A stretch of DNA of 64,000 nucleotides from Deroplatys truncata (Eukaryota > Arthropoda > Insecta > Mantodea > Mantidae). The notes below the pieces were generated by a model that was given only the letters and a program-made list of their open reading frames with translations, was not told the origin of the DNA and did not search any database. Made by a program: the position numbers and the translations under genes. Every line of letters starts with the position of its first letter. The first letter of the stretch is position 1. Of the stretch, positions 33,721-45,022 are shown one piece after another. Location of the stretch: positions 101,165,488-101,229,487 of the forward strand of contig CM060984.1 of assembly GCA_030765065.1 (NCBI GenBank). Reading direction: 5' to 3'.

Positions 33721-33860
33721 GTAAGCTAAGAGGTGTTTACAGCACATAGGCGCTGTACTATTTCCCAAACGTTAGTCACTGAGTAACAGTATGTGCAGGC
33801 ATTGCCTATTGGGGGTGTAGAGAGCCGCATGTCACATTCACGAGGGTGGGTCGTGGTGTG

Positions 33861-33897
33861 GTGACGTGACGTGACGTGACGTGACGTGACGTGACGT
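33861..33897 (+). repeat. (GTGAC)n pentanucleotide repeat
   Basis: Seven tandem GTGAC units followed by GTAAC; every junction reads TGACGTG, a bZIP-type (CRE/UPRE-like) half site. Confidence 0.85.
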
Positions 33898-34844
33898 AAC
33901 GTAGCTTTCCCTCAATCGGAGCAGTGGCGTAATGCTGATTCTTAGTTTTGAAGAGCTGGCAATGACTACTCATTACAATACAAGGTATGCATTAAATCGC
34001 CAAACAAAATCAAGTGCTTTATTCATTATCATTCATAAAAATAAAGGTTTGAAACTCGAAATATCTCGTACGTATCAAATTGAGGAAATAAAATATAACT
34101 AACTATAAACTTATAGGAAAAAGAACAAAACATTCAATACTTAAGAGCTTTTACAGGGAATAAATAACATCTTGCTTTAATTGACGATGGCTTACTAATT
34201 GGAGTCAGGGGTAATATCCCATGCTTTTTTGTATTATTTTGCAGAAAATATAAATTTAAAAATTCAGTTATTAAAGCAGTAGCCCTCAGTGTTATAAAAG
34301 GGTCACCAGATATATTGAAAGAGCATTTGTATGGTAAGCTAATTTATTCTTGCAAACAAATTTGGTTATTTTAGATAAGGGTCATTTCCATACATATTTG
34401 TAGATTTGTATTTTCAGGTAGTGTTTTATATAGTTGCAACTTTGTTAAGAATCAATCATATATTTATATGCTTTTGTTGTTTAGTATGCTTTGTTTATAG
34501 CAACTCTCAGTAATTGGGGAGGCTGAATTTGGTAATGAATTCTGTACACACACGCGCACGCACTCTATCACACTACATTGCAGCATCTTTGTGTGCTACA
34601 AAATATGAAACAGCTCATTCCTCCTTAAATGTCTTACCAACTCCTGTGGAATGCACCTTGTAAATTGCCTACAGCAGTGTTCCACCACAGGTTGGAAGAC
34701 TGCTTGTGTGTTGCAAACAACAAATGAGAAGGGAAGGAATGGAAGTCGTTTGACACGCGGGGTCAATGACTTCCATACCTAGCCTGCTGAGAACAAGTTA
34801 TCTACAAAAAAAATTACATAATACAGAGGCTTCATTTGGACGCA
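33898..34844. other. No gene; small hairpin
   Basis: AT-rich. A hairpin TGGAAGTCGTTTGAC / GTCAATGACTTCCA with a 7-base loop lies at 34740-34775. No coding segment is recognised. Confidence 0.4.
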
Positions 34845-34932
34845 TGGCCAACTTGAAGGGAATTTGCTTGGCACCGGGAAGCAAGCATTTTGCCGGTGGA
34901 GTCGGATATTTATAGTCCATTAAATTTAAGCG
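34845..34932 (+). repeat. Inverted repeat, partner at 37975-38065
   Basis: Shares GGGAATTTGCTTGGCACCG, gccggt, and ggatattyatagtccrttaa in the same order with the reverse complement of 37975-38065. The pair flanks the Mutator-like pseudogene. Confidence 0.6.
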
Positions 34933-34947
34933 TACATATTTCTCATT

Positions 34948-35145
34948 CGTACGCGATTTCTATTATGGGGGACCTTGAAAAATAAAGTGTATGGGTATAA
35001 CTCGCATACGTTGTAAAAACTGAAAGACAATATAAGAAGAGAAATTGCTGCAATTGCAGAAGAAGAATTACTGAGTGTTAATGCAGATTTTCTTAAAAGG
35101 TTTAGAGATGTGTGGCGGCACAAGGACATATTTCCAACATATACT
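34948..35145 (+). pseudogene. Tc1/mariner-type transposase C-terminal fragment
   Basis: With one frameshift and one stop the plus strand reads FYYGG-LKNKVYGYNSHTL, then KLKDNIRREIAAIAEEELLS and VNADFLKRFRDVW. This matches the C-terminal part of the same type of transposase as at 33197. No TIR is seen next to it. Confidence 0.65.
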
Positions 35146-35854
35146 ATGATGAAGGTACTTTCTCAATAACTATTTAACATAGTTAAATTAAACTTTGACC
35201 CCGAATACAGTAATGTTTTCCAAACATAATCCATGATAAATTACTCAAGTGTGTTAAAAGTTAATGTTACCCACATATAAATAATATAAAGAGTTTTAAA
35301 ATTATCACTAATAGGGGTATATTCAGGTGTCTTTTCTCTAAAACTATATATTATTTTTTGGTGAACTTTTGTATGTTTTAACAGATGCACTACTTGACAA
35401 TTTTCACCTAAATTTGTTACTTGAATATGAAGACAATCTCCACAAAAATTTTTATATGATGAACACAAAACTCATGCTGTTTACATACATGTATTTTTTT
35501 AATAAATTATGATTAGCAAACTGTTAAATAATTTTAGGTGCAATAGCTAACCCTTGAACTGAGAAAGAACCAGCAAAATTTTCATCTATGTAGCTTAATG
35601 GGTTGCTGAGAAAAGTCCACCTGAAATATGAAAAATATAAATTATGGTAATCTGCATTTAACGATAAATGTGGACCTAACAGCAGTAACTCACCAAGTTA
35701 GAACATCCCTGATCCACAATCCATATCCTTTGCCCTTTCCTCACTTTGTTTCCTGTTTTTCTCTTATCTCTTCATAACTCTGGCCTCTTTAGACATGCTT
35801 TGTATATATTTTAAGGCTTCGATGGCTCTTCTATCATCTATTCCTTTCAGTGTC
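35146..35854. other. No gene seen
   Basis: AT-rich. The first ~150 bp left of 35854 may still be 3' tail of the Mutator-like element. Confidence 0.4.
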
Positions 35855-37400
35855 ATTTTCATGTTTTCCCCACCGGTATCCCAAGTTGTTCATACACTTT
35901 AATTCTCCTGCTGCAGTCATCATTAAAGCATTCTACTGTATCCAAAACATCCAGTTTTAATGTACTGGCTCCAACATAAACAGTTTTAGGGATGCGCTCC
36001 CAAATTACATGGTGAAAACTTTCATTGGAATTTTGTGTGCGGCCATTAAACATTTTCCCAATAGTTTCTCCTTAGCAAGATCCCTGAAAACTTGTTCTGT
36101 TTCAAGCAGCATAGCTTCTGGCAGAGAATGCTTATGCTAATATGCTTCTACAGTATTTGGTACTTTTTGAAAACCATAACATGAATCTGGACCTTTGGGG
36201 CACAGGCCATGACTAGGAGACGCATCTGTAGACAATTTGTGGAAATAAATTGCCCATATAGCTTTCTTTATTTCCCTGACAGAAGTTCCAGCATTTCTCC
36301 TAATAGCTAAGCCACAATACCTTTGCAACAGTTCAATATCTGCATTTCATAAACGCCCTCTGCCAGATAAAAATTTCCCATCTGAAAGTAGTTTTCCTTT
36401 TAAGTCCTTCTTCAATTTTCTTAATTCAGATCCTATTCTCTTCTATTCATGCCCTATACATTCTAATTTTATAATCTGAATATCATTTCCATAAACTTGA
36501 AATGAATTGAAATACAGATGGCTCCTGAAATCTCTATCTCCTAGGTAATGGGTATAACTTACTTTACATGTGGATACAGAGCGACTGAAAATTTCCAATG
36601 CACCTGCTGCTTCCATTCCTCCATTGTATTCTTTGTAATTGATGCTGCAATAATTGTGTTCTAAGTTACTGTTTCCATGGCATAAAGAGCAATTTTTGGA
36701 CATGGGATGCACATCAACTACCTTTCCATTATCCAAGAATGTTGCTGTTACAACACAGTCGGAAGAATTATGGCCCCTTCTTTGCCAACTTCCATCCAAT
36801 GCTATAGCTATATTGTGTTGCTGTCATTTAGGCTTATGGCCTCTTGCACAGCACAGAGCCTGAATTTTCTGCAACTGTGTTTAGGGCACTTTTTATATAC
36901 GGCATAAGTTTTGTTTATGGAAGTGACAGGTCCATTACATCACAGAAAGTTTTTTGCAGAATTCTGACCTTTGCCAATGCATTTCATGCTACATACAAGT
37001 CTAATATTAATATCATAACAACCACTATGCTTCCTATACGTCATGCTGGACGTGACAGACCTACATTTATTGCACACAGTTTTTAATTTAGAAACTAGCC
37101 GGCCCCTTCTTCCTAGTTCGTCTTATGCAAATGTTAGGCTGCATTGTTCATTATAATATATACATTTGCAGGCTTTATTTAAGGAAGTGAGTAATTCCAA
37201 GTCCACTATAATATTTTTATTGTCTGTAATAATAAACTGGGGTTTGGATTGCAGTTATTGTAACTAACCTGAATTTTCTTTGAACTTGCACTGTGACCAG
37301 CTTGTAGGTTAAGATTACATTTTGTTTCATTTGATTTTAATGGCATTTACAAATGCTGATTATGGAATTTACTTTTCTCAAATTGCTTCACTCTTCCCAT
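35855..37400 (-). pseudogene. Mutator-like transposase, about 515 codons, broken
   Basis: Starts MGRVKQFEKSKFHNQHL at 37400. Landmarks in order are a cysteine-containing N-terminal part (NKACKCIYYNEQC), the 'GKGQNSAKNF-CDVMDL' block, the core LDGSWQRRGHNSSDCVVTAT with MSKNCSLCHG and NYKEYNGGMEAAGALEIFSR, then VSYTHYLGDRDFRS and KLECIGHE. After a stop come LLQRYCGLAIRRNAGTSVRE, then HGLCPKGPDSCYGFQ and NGRTQNSNESFHHVIWERIP. This order is typical of the Mutator-like transposase family widespread in arthropods (DGSWQKRGH, GDGDS, ECIGH, NxNESF). It is a single exon with six or so breaks, fairly young by the look of it. Confidence 0.85.
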
Positions 37401-37849
37401 TGTGTTTTGCAATGTTACTTTGTGTAAACACCCGAAAAACAACCTCAAACCACTGAAAATCAACAAAACACTTTACCGCCATACTTCTCACTATAAAATA
37501 ATAGAGGAAGGAAATAATGGCCTTCTGAAAACGTAAACAAATACATGCAACCTAAGGCCAGAGTTAAACTTAACAAAACAAAATTTACCATCTCATAACT
37601 TCAAGATTTAGAAAGGAGCAAATGCATGTAAATGGTAGGCTTGTAGGTTTGTTGTGAAGGGGCGTGGTCTATGCGCCGCCAAATTTAAATGTCCAAATTA
37701 AAGCCCCTTATGAATAGGAAGCTGCAGCATGACATATATATATATATATTTGAAAGCTGCGAGTTTCTAGTTTTTTAAGCTTTAAAACAAAAAAAAATCA
37801 TTTTTTTTTACCTAAACAACTACCCAGTGTACTTAATGCAGCCCGATTC
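37401..37849. other. Upstream flank of the Mutator-like pseudogene
   Basis: Presumably 5' part of the transposon; (TA)n run at 37736-37750. No coding segment. Confidence 0.4.
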
Positions 37850-38070
37850 GCCTTTTCAGGATAGGGAAAATAGTAGATAAATGTTACCCGAGTAACTCAC
37901 CCTAACCGAGATTCGAACAGAACCTCTTGACCACAGAGGCGGGCGGTATGTGGTTATTGTAGTCATAGTCGGCATGACGCTTGAATTTAACGGACTATGA
38001 ATATCCAACTTTGCCGGTAAATAGCGTGCTTGTCGGTGCCAAGCAAATTCCCACTTAGCAAATTCTGGTA
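37850..38070 (-). repeat. tRNA-like SINE or TIR-containing repeat
   Basis: The minus strand has TGTGGTCAAGAGGTTCTG and then GTTCGAATCTCGGTTAGGG (B-box-like). The right part (37975-38065) is the inverted partner of 34845-34932. Confidence 0.45.
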
Positions 38071-38365
38071 TTATCACCACGGATTCAGAAATAACTTGAA
38101 ATAAGTGTGAAGTTATTGCATCACACCTAGTGCACGTGTGCTTATTATCGTTTGGAACTCTGTGGCACGTAAAGTTGCATTGCATTGCATTGACTGTTAT
38201 TCAAGAGGCTTGAAAGTGTATGAGATTTTCATACATTGTGTGCAATTGTTGCATAATGACAGAATCTATGGTCTACATCAGAGCTCAACTGTTATAGTTT
38301 TGATATTGAATAAAAGTGTTACAAGAAACAAGAAACAAATCTATGTGTAGCATTCACCTAAATTT

Positions 38366-39180
38366 CACTACTCCCTATTCTGCAAACTATTCTTACAAAA
38401 TCTTATTTCTCTACCTGCTTCATGTTGAGATAAACATTTGCAGATATTATTACCCATTTTGTTGCAAGTAGAAGAGGAATACAGTAGGCTTAAGCAATAG
38501 TCAAATCTATTGCTACATTATGACTGAAATTTCATGCTCTTTACATGACCACGAGAAAAAAAGAACAGGGATTTTCACTTAAGAAAAGTACTTTCAAACT
38601 AATAACAAAGCTTATTTCAGAAATTGTTAACACTGCAACAAATTTCATTTGACATAAATTGCGTGCTTTAACAAGATTTTTTTTATTATTCGTTCATTTA
38701 TTTATTTATTTATTGTAGCAAGATTCTCTTATGGCTCATCAATTATACAAAAGTCATTCAGAATGAAAAGGTCTTCACAGGCTATTCTTAGAAAATCCAA
38801 TACATTTACATATACATTTGTCATGAAAATGTATTAAATGTATAGTACTTTAATCAAAATCATTAGAGCCATTTTTGAGAAAACAAATATAAGAAAAATG
38901 TTTCTTGACAAACTTTGTGTTGCATCTTTGGAAGATATTGAACTTAAATACCAAGTTTGCTATTTATCGCACCTTTTCTTTTTGAGTTATGCTGTTCTCG
39001 CACGCGGGCACCCACACCCACACACACGCACGCATACACACCTTTTTCCAAAAGTGCTTTTGGGGAGGGCAGTCTAGGGTGCCTCAAAACAAATATTTCT
39101 GCTGAAATCTTGATATCAAAATTTTTGGGTGGGATACAATACTCCCTCTATGTACTGTGTGTAGTTGAGAAAGTAAAAAG
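38366..39180 (+). mobile_element. M1 repeat, near full-length
   Basis: Follows the M1 order from 'ctattctgcaaactattcttac' to 'tactgtgtgtagttgagaaagt'. It has a CA/GC-rich patch at 39000-39040. The first ~20 bases of the 5' terminus are degenerate. Confidence 0.7.
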
Positions 39181-39934
39181 TACATGAGATTTCTTTTCTT
39201 TATTTCTTTTTTACCTGTTGTGTATATGCTTGTGCACAGGTGCTTCTTTAGAAATTAATTGCCGAGGATAAATTAGTTTTTATCAGTAGTGAATGATCTA
39301 GAATTTCAAACTTGCAGCAGATCTACTCTATACAGAGTGCTTTAGAAAACATGAAATTTCCAATATTTGAATTTGTAAAGCCTATGTAAAGTTGTGTGCT
39401 ACATAGTTTGCTAATACTCTGAATTTGTTGTCATGCCTTGTATTACAAAGGACCAGAAATGTATGACATACCAAAATTGGTGGCCCCGACATCACAGAAT
39501 CAGGCTCCGAGATGAAAGGAGATCTGCTATCAAACACTCCATTAGCTGTGAGCTTAATATTTTTTATTAATATTATATAATTGCACACTTCTGGCACTTT
39601 GTTTGCATGAATATAAAAGTTTGTTGCATTTCACTCCCAGCTATGTCATGTTGTCCATTTGTCCCATTTTCCATGCACTTTAGCAGTTGGAGAAGGCAAT
39701 GCAAAAATATACCTTGGTGTGTGTATAGTGAGAGCAGATTGAGAAGAAAGAGAATTTGGTGCAAATGTATTTAGCAATCATAATTCACTATTATAATCAA
39801 GGTATTAGCAGAGTGACAGAAACTTTCTTGTAATAGACAGCTTGTAGTGTGTTGCTGGTATAGGGATCCCATATTTCGAAATGAAAATGTGCGACATGTG
39901 CTCAAAAGGCAAATAATTAAAAAATGTTCTACTT
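39181..39934. other. No gene seen
   Basis: No recognised coding or repeat content. Confidence 0.4.
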
Positions 39935-40490
39935 TTTCTTCCTTTCATGGGTTAGGCCACGGTCTGCTCCAGTCCCAATTCCATCTTTACATAAGTCTTC
40001 CTATCCACCTTCTCTCTTTTGGTTTATAACCCAACATCTTTCTTGGTAGCTTGCTTGCATCTATTCTATTTATATGATATTTTCATTTTTGTTTATGTTG
40101 TTCTATAATTTCTAATATTGGACTAATCTCTAGATCTTCTCTTATTTCTTCCTTAGTGACTGTATCTCTTCTTGTTATTCCTTTGACAGATCTCAAAAAT
40201 CTCATTTCTACTACCTGGATATGACTATCTTCTGGGTTAAAACCCAACTTTCACTCCCATAAACTATACTGGTGCAGCCATGGTTTTATAGAATTTAAGC
40301 TGTGTTTCCTTTCTTGTGTTTTTTTAAATTTATTCTGTGTATATACTTATATTTTTAACTTACATCACAGCCAAGATAGTTACAATTTTGTACTTGATCA
40401 ATTATTTTATCTTGTATTACTATCACAGTCTGTTTTCCTATGAATGTCATTACTCTCATTTTATTTACTGACATTTTCATTCATACAGTA
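39935..40490 (-). pseudogene. Non-LTR retrotransposon RT C-terminal fragment
   Basis: Minus strand, with frame changes: MKMSVNKMRVMTFIGKQTV, IIDQVQNCNYLGCDVS, SIVYGSESWVLTQK, KEEIREDLEISP-like and KREKVDRKTYVKMELGLEQ. This is the usual order after the RT active site in LINEs of the endonuclease-RT type. It differs from the fragment at 28.1-29.9 kb. Confidence 0.65.
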
Positions 40491-41049
40491 TTTCAAAACG
40501 AGCAGCAGGGTGTTTAAATTACTAATACTCTCTAGCATATGCAACAGTGAATGAATCACCAGCATTACATATCTTGTAACAGCCCTTTTGTGTTTAAAAA
40601 GTTTAATATCTATAAAAATGAAACTATTTTCTCAAAAAGCGTAACAAAAATTGATCCACTAGGCATTTAGATAGGACATGGGACAAAGGATTTAATTTGG
40701 TGCTGTTTCACCATAATTGGAATGTTTGGGATCCCTATACTGGTAAAGGTTAACTAAAACTAACCCGGTCTTAAAGTTGTTCATACCATGCATAATCATA
40801 TTAATAATTACGTAACCATTAATACAGTGTAACTGTAAAAGTCTTAATAAGTAAAGCACTGCAATTGTTAATTATAACCATTGCACAAATATAACTGTTT
40901 TCTGTGCTCCCACTCTTTGTTAATTTTAGATCATAAGCAGTGTATGTGAACATGAACATATAAAAGACATTTATGCTAATATTTTGACAAATTCTATATT
41001 GTAGTGACACTGCAGTTTTTCCTGTTGTAAGCTTTTTATTCTTTTTGTT
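40491..41049. other. No gene seen
   Basis: AT-rich intron sequence. Confidence 0.4.
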
Positions 41050-41442
41050 TTTTCACATATGGAATATTCAGTGAAAATAAAGAGAACTTTACAACTATTT
41101 ACAGAAAATTAAAATCATACATTTCATTCTGCTACCTAAAAAATACATTTTAATCACAATCGTTACAGCCAGTTTTAGAAAATAAGTGACTTTTTTTTTC
41201 CGTGTAAAGGGTTAATCAGGGTGGGTGAAATTTCATGAAGATCTTCATTCCGCCTCCTTATAAAGTGCCTGAACTAGGATTAAATTTAGTATTTATCATA
41301 CATTGCTTTTTAAGTTATGATGTTTTCTTTTTCTCAGGTTCAGCTGACCCCCAAGTATATTTTGTTGAAATATCAACCCCAAATTTTTTAATGAAATACA
41401 TTATTTCCTCTACCTAACATAGTTAAGCAGCCGAGAAAGTAA
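41050..41442 (+). repeat. M1 repeat, 3' half
   Basis: From 'tacatttcattctgctac' through 'cgttacagccagttttagaa' to 'gccgagaaagtaaa'. It ends 300 bp before exon 2 of the insulin-like gene. Confidence 0.6.
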
Positions 41443-41743
41443 ATCTTGGTGTAACAAATACTTATTCATTTGACATTTTTTTAACACAATCATAGTTTGA
41501 ATTGTTGGTTTTGTGTCCCATTATTACCCTCTCTCTCCCTCTGTAATGTTTGGTTTCAGATAGGCTATTATGCACATTAACTTCAGTTACTTATCCAAAA
41601 TGAAAAGTGACCAGAAATTTTTTGTTCACCGTTTTATTATATGTACCTACAGAAATGTTCCATACACAGTACTGGTTTGTTAATAAAGTAAGCTGCAACT
41701 ACTGAATTGCTCCTTATCATATTATGTGTTTTGTTATTTTCAG

Positions 41744-41886
41744 AAAAATGGTTTCCAATTTGGCAGCCACTGAAGCCATTCCTAACACTTCCCCCTTACA
41801 ATGCAGATCTAAGGGAGCCCAGAACACTTCTCGAGAAGTGCTGTGCAGATGGTTGCACAGAGCATGACTTCAGTGGAATATGCTAA
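41744..41886 (+). CDS. Insulin/relaxin-family peptide, exon 2 (C peptide and A chain)
   Basis: The exon follows a pyrimidine-rich tract and TTATTTTCAG. Its first two bases (AA) complete the Glu codon begun by exon 1. It then encodes a C-peptide part rich in Pro and Leu, and the A chain CCADGCTEHDFSGIC, ending in TAA at once. The A chain fits the insulin family signature C-C-{P}-x2-C-[STDNEKPI]-x3-[LIVMFS]-x3-C exactly. With the B-chain cysteines this gives the six cysteines for the bonds B1-A2, B2-A4 and A1-A3. No dibasic (KR/RR) site lies between B and A chain in the two exons, so either the C peptide is retained, a monobasic Arg is used, or an unseen middle exon exists. No in-frame stop is present; the sequence looks under selection, unlike its surroundings. 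Confidence 0.87.
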
Positions 41887-43253
41887 GTGACCTTGGTTAC
41901 TGAGTTTTTCAAGATCAATGCAAGCATGCCTCACAGAACTTTCAGTACAAGTTTTAAGCTACAATACAGCATCAATATGCTTCTGTGGTTTGAAGTAAAG
42001 TATCTAGATACTATGGAATTACAACACAAACTGCATTAGTCAACCAAGATTCCAAATGCATCGAAGGTCTTATGCATTTACAGAAAATATCCATATACTG
42101 ATCTCTCTACTTTAAACAATAATTATGTTGTGAGAAAAATGCATTACAAATAAATATTTTTAACTAATATTTAATTATTATATACTTTGAAGACTGTTAT
42201 CATATCACTAATATTGACTGAAATTTAGGATTTTAAGTAATGGTACTGAGTATTTTACAATTCTTTTCTAATAAATATTTTATAGTAAACATTCTGTATT
42301 GACTAAATATATACTACCATAACTTATGTGAACAAAATGTATTATATTGTTTAAGCACATAAAATAAATTATTCTACTATGGATGTTCTCTTATCTCTGT
42401 AGCTAATAAGTTTTGGAAGCACCATTATAGAAAATGTTTACTAATAAATCAACCACATGGGTGGTATGATGGACATTATGGGGATGAAGTGGAATAGCTC
42501 AGTCTCAGGAAATGTTGTGGAGTGGCCATAGAGTTCAGGTTTTTGCTAGGGAGTTTTGGTTTTATATAGTATATGTGAGCATGGATCCTTCTCAGGGGTG
42601 GTAAAGAAGTCAACTACTGCATTCCACCATTGTTTATTTATCTTTCACCTTTTCTTCTTTCATTTTGTCCTTCTAACATGTGCACTGCACTGCACATCCT
42701 GAACTCACAGCCTCCAATTCAAGACAGCCAGCTAATCACTTTCACTTCATATTTGGCTAAGCACAACTCTTATGGAGTGTCAGACAGTAAAAACCTACTC
42801 ATGAAACAAAAACAGCTGCCATAATAATGTCTCTTACTGAACCTCCCATCATTATTTTCTCCTCAAAACTTACACTTTGAAAATACCCAGTGCCATAATA
42901 TGTGACCTATAACTTCCCTTTAATTAGACAAAGAAATTCAGTTATTTCCTATTAGTTAATTCTTAAATGTTCCTAATGTTGGCATCAGAGTTGTAAAAGA
43001 GCATTGAACTTACATTTTCACAACTCTCCAGTCTTACTTAGTAGGTAACAGTCTTTCTTGTTCCCAAATCTAGGTACTATAATGGTAACCAAAAACATTC
43101 TGTAATGGGACTTCAATAACAAAAGCAGTGCGTTCATTGCACCATATCCCTTTGAATTCCTTTCCTTTTCACCTTTCATATGTTATAGATATTTTAAATT
43201 TATATTATACATATTTTCCTTAATAAGCTCTTCATAAGCATTTTGCTCATGAA

Positions 43254-43254
<1 letters not shown>
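41887..43254 (+). other. 3' UTR and downstream sequence, no further gene seen
   Basis: AT-rich sequence; the first few hundred bases are probably 3' UTR. I recognise nothing else. Confidence 0.4.
42149..42154 (+). terminator. Candidate poly(A) signal of the insulin-like gene
   Basis: AATAAA 263 bp after the stop codon. Another lies near 42270, so the true 3' end is uncertain. Confidence 0.4.

Positions 43255-43336
<82 letters not shown>
43255..43336 (+). repeat. (ATT)n microsatellite
   Basis: About 27 uninterrupted ATT triplets. Confidence 0.95.
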
Positions 43337-43337
<1 letters not shown>

Positions 43338-43469
43338 AATTCTGTATGTACTACCTGTCACAACAGCTGGCACACAGTTATCATGTCTGATGCTCTGGTA
43401 TACTTGCTACTGCTAGCTGTATTTTTAAAACAAAAAGTATGTTATATTTGCATCACTTTCTCTACATAT

Positions 43470-43634
43470 TTTTGTAGTTTATTACTTTCTCTACTATGTA
43501 TAGTAAGTAGGGGAAGTATTGTATTCCACCCAAAAATTCGATGCCGAGATTTCATCGGAAATATATGTTTTGAGACTCCCTGAATCCAAAAAAAAAGCAT
43601 TTTTGGAAACGTGCGTGCGTGCGTGCGTGCGTGC

Positions 43635-43675
<41 letters not shown>

Positions 43676-44365
43676 CGTGCGTGCGTGCGTGTGTGAACAG
43701 CATAACTCAGAAACGAACAGTCGGATAAACACCAAACTTGGTATTTAGGTTCAGTATCTTCCGGAGATGCAACATGAAGGTTTTCAAGAAAATCCCCCCA
43801 CCCCAGATTACCCCTTACATGGAACATTTTTCGAAAATTTTAATTTTCTCAAAAATGGCTCTAACGATCTTGATTAAAATTTCATATGTTTAAGATATTT
43901 TCATGACAAATAAAATGTATATTTTGAATTTTCTTGGAATGTCCCCAAAAGTATTCTTCATTGTGAATGACTTTTGCATAACTGGTAAACCATAAGAGAT
44001 AGACAAAATTTTACTACACAAAAAAATATAGTGCGCGTTAAAATACACAAATTATCGACATATTCTTGTTATTCCCTTAAATTTTCCAATACTTAATACT
44101 TTTTCTCAAATTCGTTATTAATTTTTTTTTTTGTCCTGGTAATGCAAAGAAAATGGAATACTCCACATAGCAATCAGCTATTAAAATATTTGACTATAGC
44201 TTAAAGCCTACGAATTCCCCTTGCATCTACAAGAAAATTAGCAATAAGATTAACATCTCGATATCTCGATTAACATGAAGCATATGGAGAATAAGCATTT
44301 GTAAAAATAGATTGTACAAGAGTAGAGAAAGTCATGTGAGTGTAACACATTAGATTTTTTGTCTT
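43470..44365 (-). mobile_element. M1 repeat, best full-length copy, with long GT/GCGT run
   Basis: 3' end hairpin at 43478-43520 (ctttctctactatgtatagt / aagtaggggaag), a (GCGT)n(GT)n(GCGT)n run at 43609-43693 in place of the short CA patch of other copies, the internal blocks, and the 5' terminus gtagagaaagtcatgtgagt at 44318-44337, then gtaacacattaga. Confidence 0.8.
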
Positions 44366-44379
44366 GGATATGCAAAGAG

Positions 44380-44695
44380 TATTAATCTGTGGCAAAGAGC
44401 ATGGTGTTGCACATAGCAACCAGCTTTTAAGAGATATGTCTATGCTTAAAGGCTATGTATTTCTATATTGCCCTTGCAAATACAAAACAAGGGGAACATA
44501 GTACGCCTTAAGCGATAGTCAAATATTTTTATAACTGGTCGCTATGTGTAAAATGTAATTCTCTTTGCATGTCAAAAGATCGTTCCTGCAAATGTTTATC
44601 TCGATTAATATGAAATAGATGGAGAATAAGCGTTGATAAAAATAGTTTGTACAAGAGTAGAGAAAGTCATGTGAGTGTAACACATCAGATTTTTT
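44380..44695. repeat. Scrambled M1 pieces
   Basis: Minus-, plus- and minus-oriented pieces of M1 follow each other (approximately 44380-44480, 44485-44575, 44585-44695). The last piece includes an intact 5' terminus gtagagaaagtcatgtgagt. Confidence 0.6.
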
Positions 44696-44699
44696 TTTA

Positions 44700-45022
44700 T
44701 ATGCATTCTACAAAGTATTCTTGCAAAAGCTTATTTTTCGATACTGTTCTAAGCAAATGTTTGCAAAAATAGTTTCATTACACTCTCTATTATAGCTACA
44801 AGGGGTATACTGAAGCCTGAAGGAATAATCAAATCTTCAAAAAAGTGGGTGACCAAATGTTGGCTTTGAAATTCCATATTCTTTACATAACATCATGAGA
44901 AACAACTAAATGGTAACAATATTTTTAAAAATGAGAAAATATGGAAACATTCAAATCAATAACAAATATTTTGAAGATGGTTGATGCTATAAAAACAGGT
45001 GATTTGAAATAAATTGTGTGTT
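44700..45022 (+). repeat. M1 5' half
   Basis: Plus-oriented blocks from ctacaaagtattcttgcaaa to gaaataaattgtgtgttcaa. Confidence 0.6.

Noticed and set aside
34948..35145. A host exon ending in a splice donor (atgatgaag|gtactt)
   Set aside because: The coding part aligns with the C terminus of a Tc1/mariner-type transposase and has a stop and a frameshift, so it is a transposon fragment.
43442..43827. Frames with long His-Thr or Val-Cys runs
   Set aside because: They are translations of the GT/GCGT run inside an M1 repeat; the same frame style recurs in every M1 copy.
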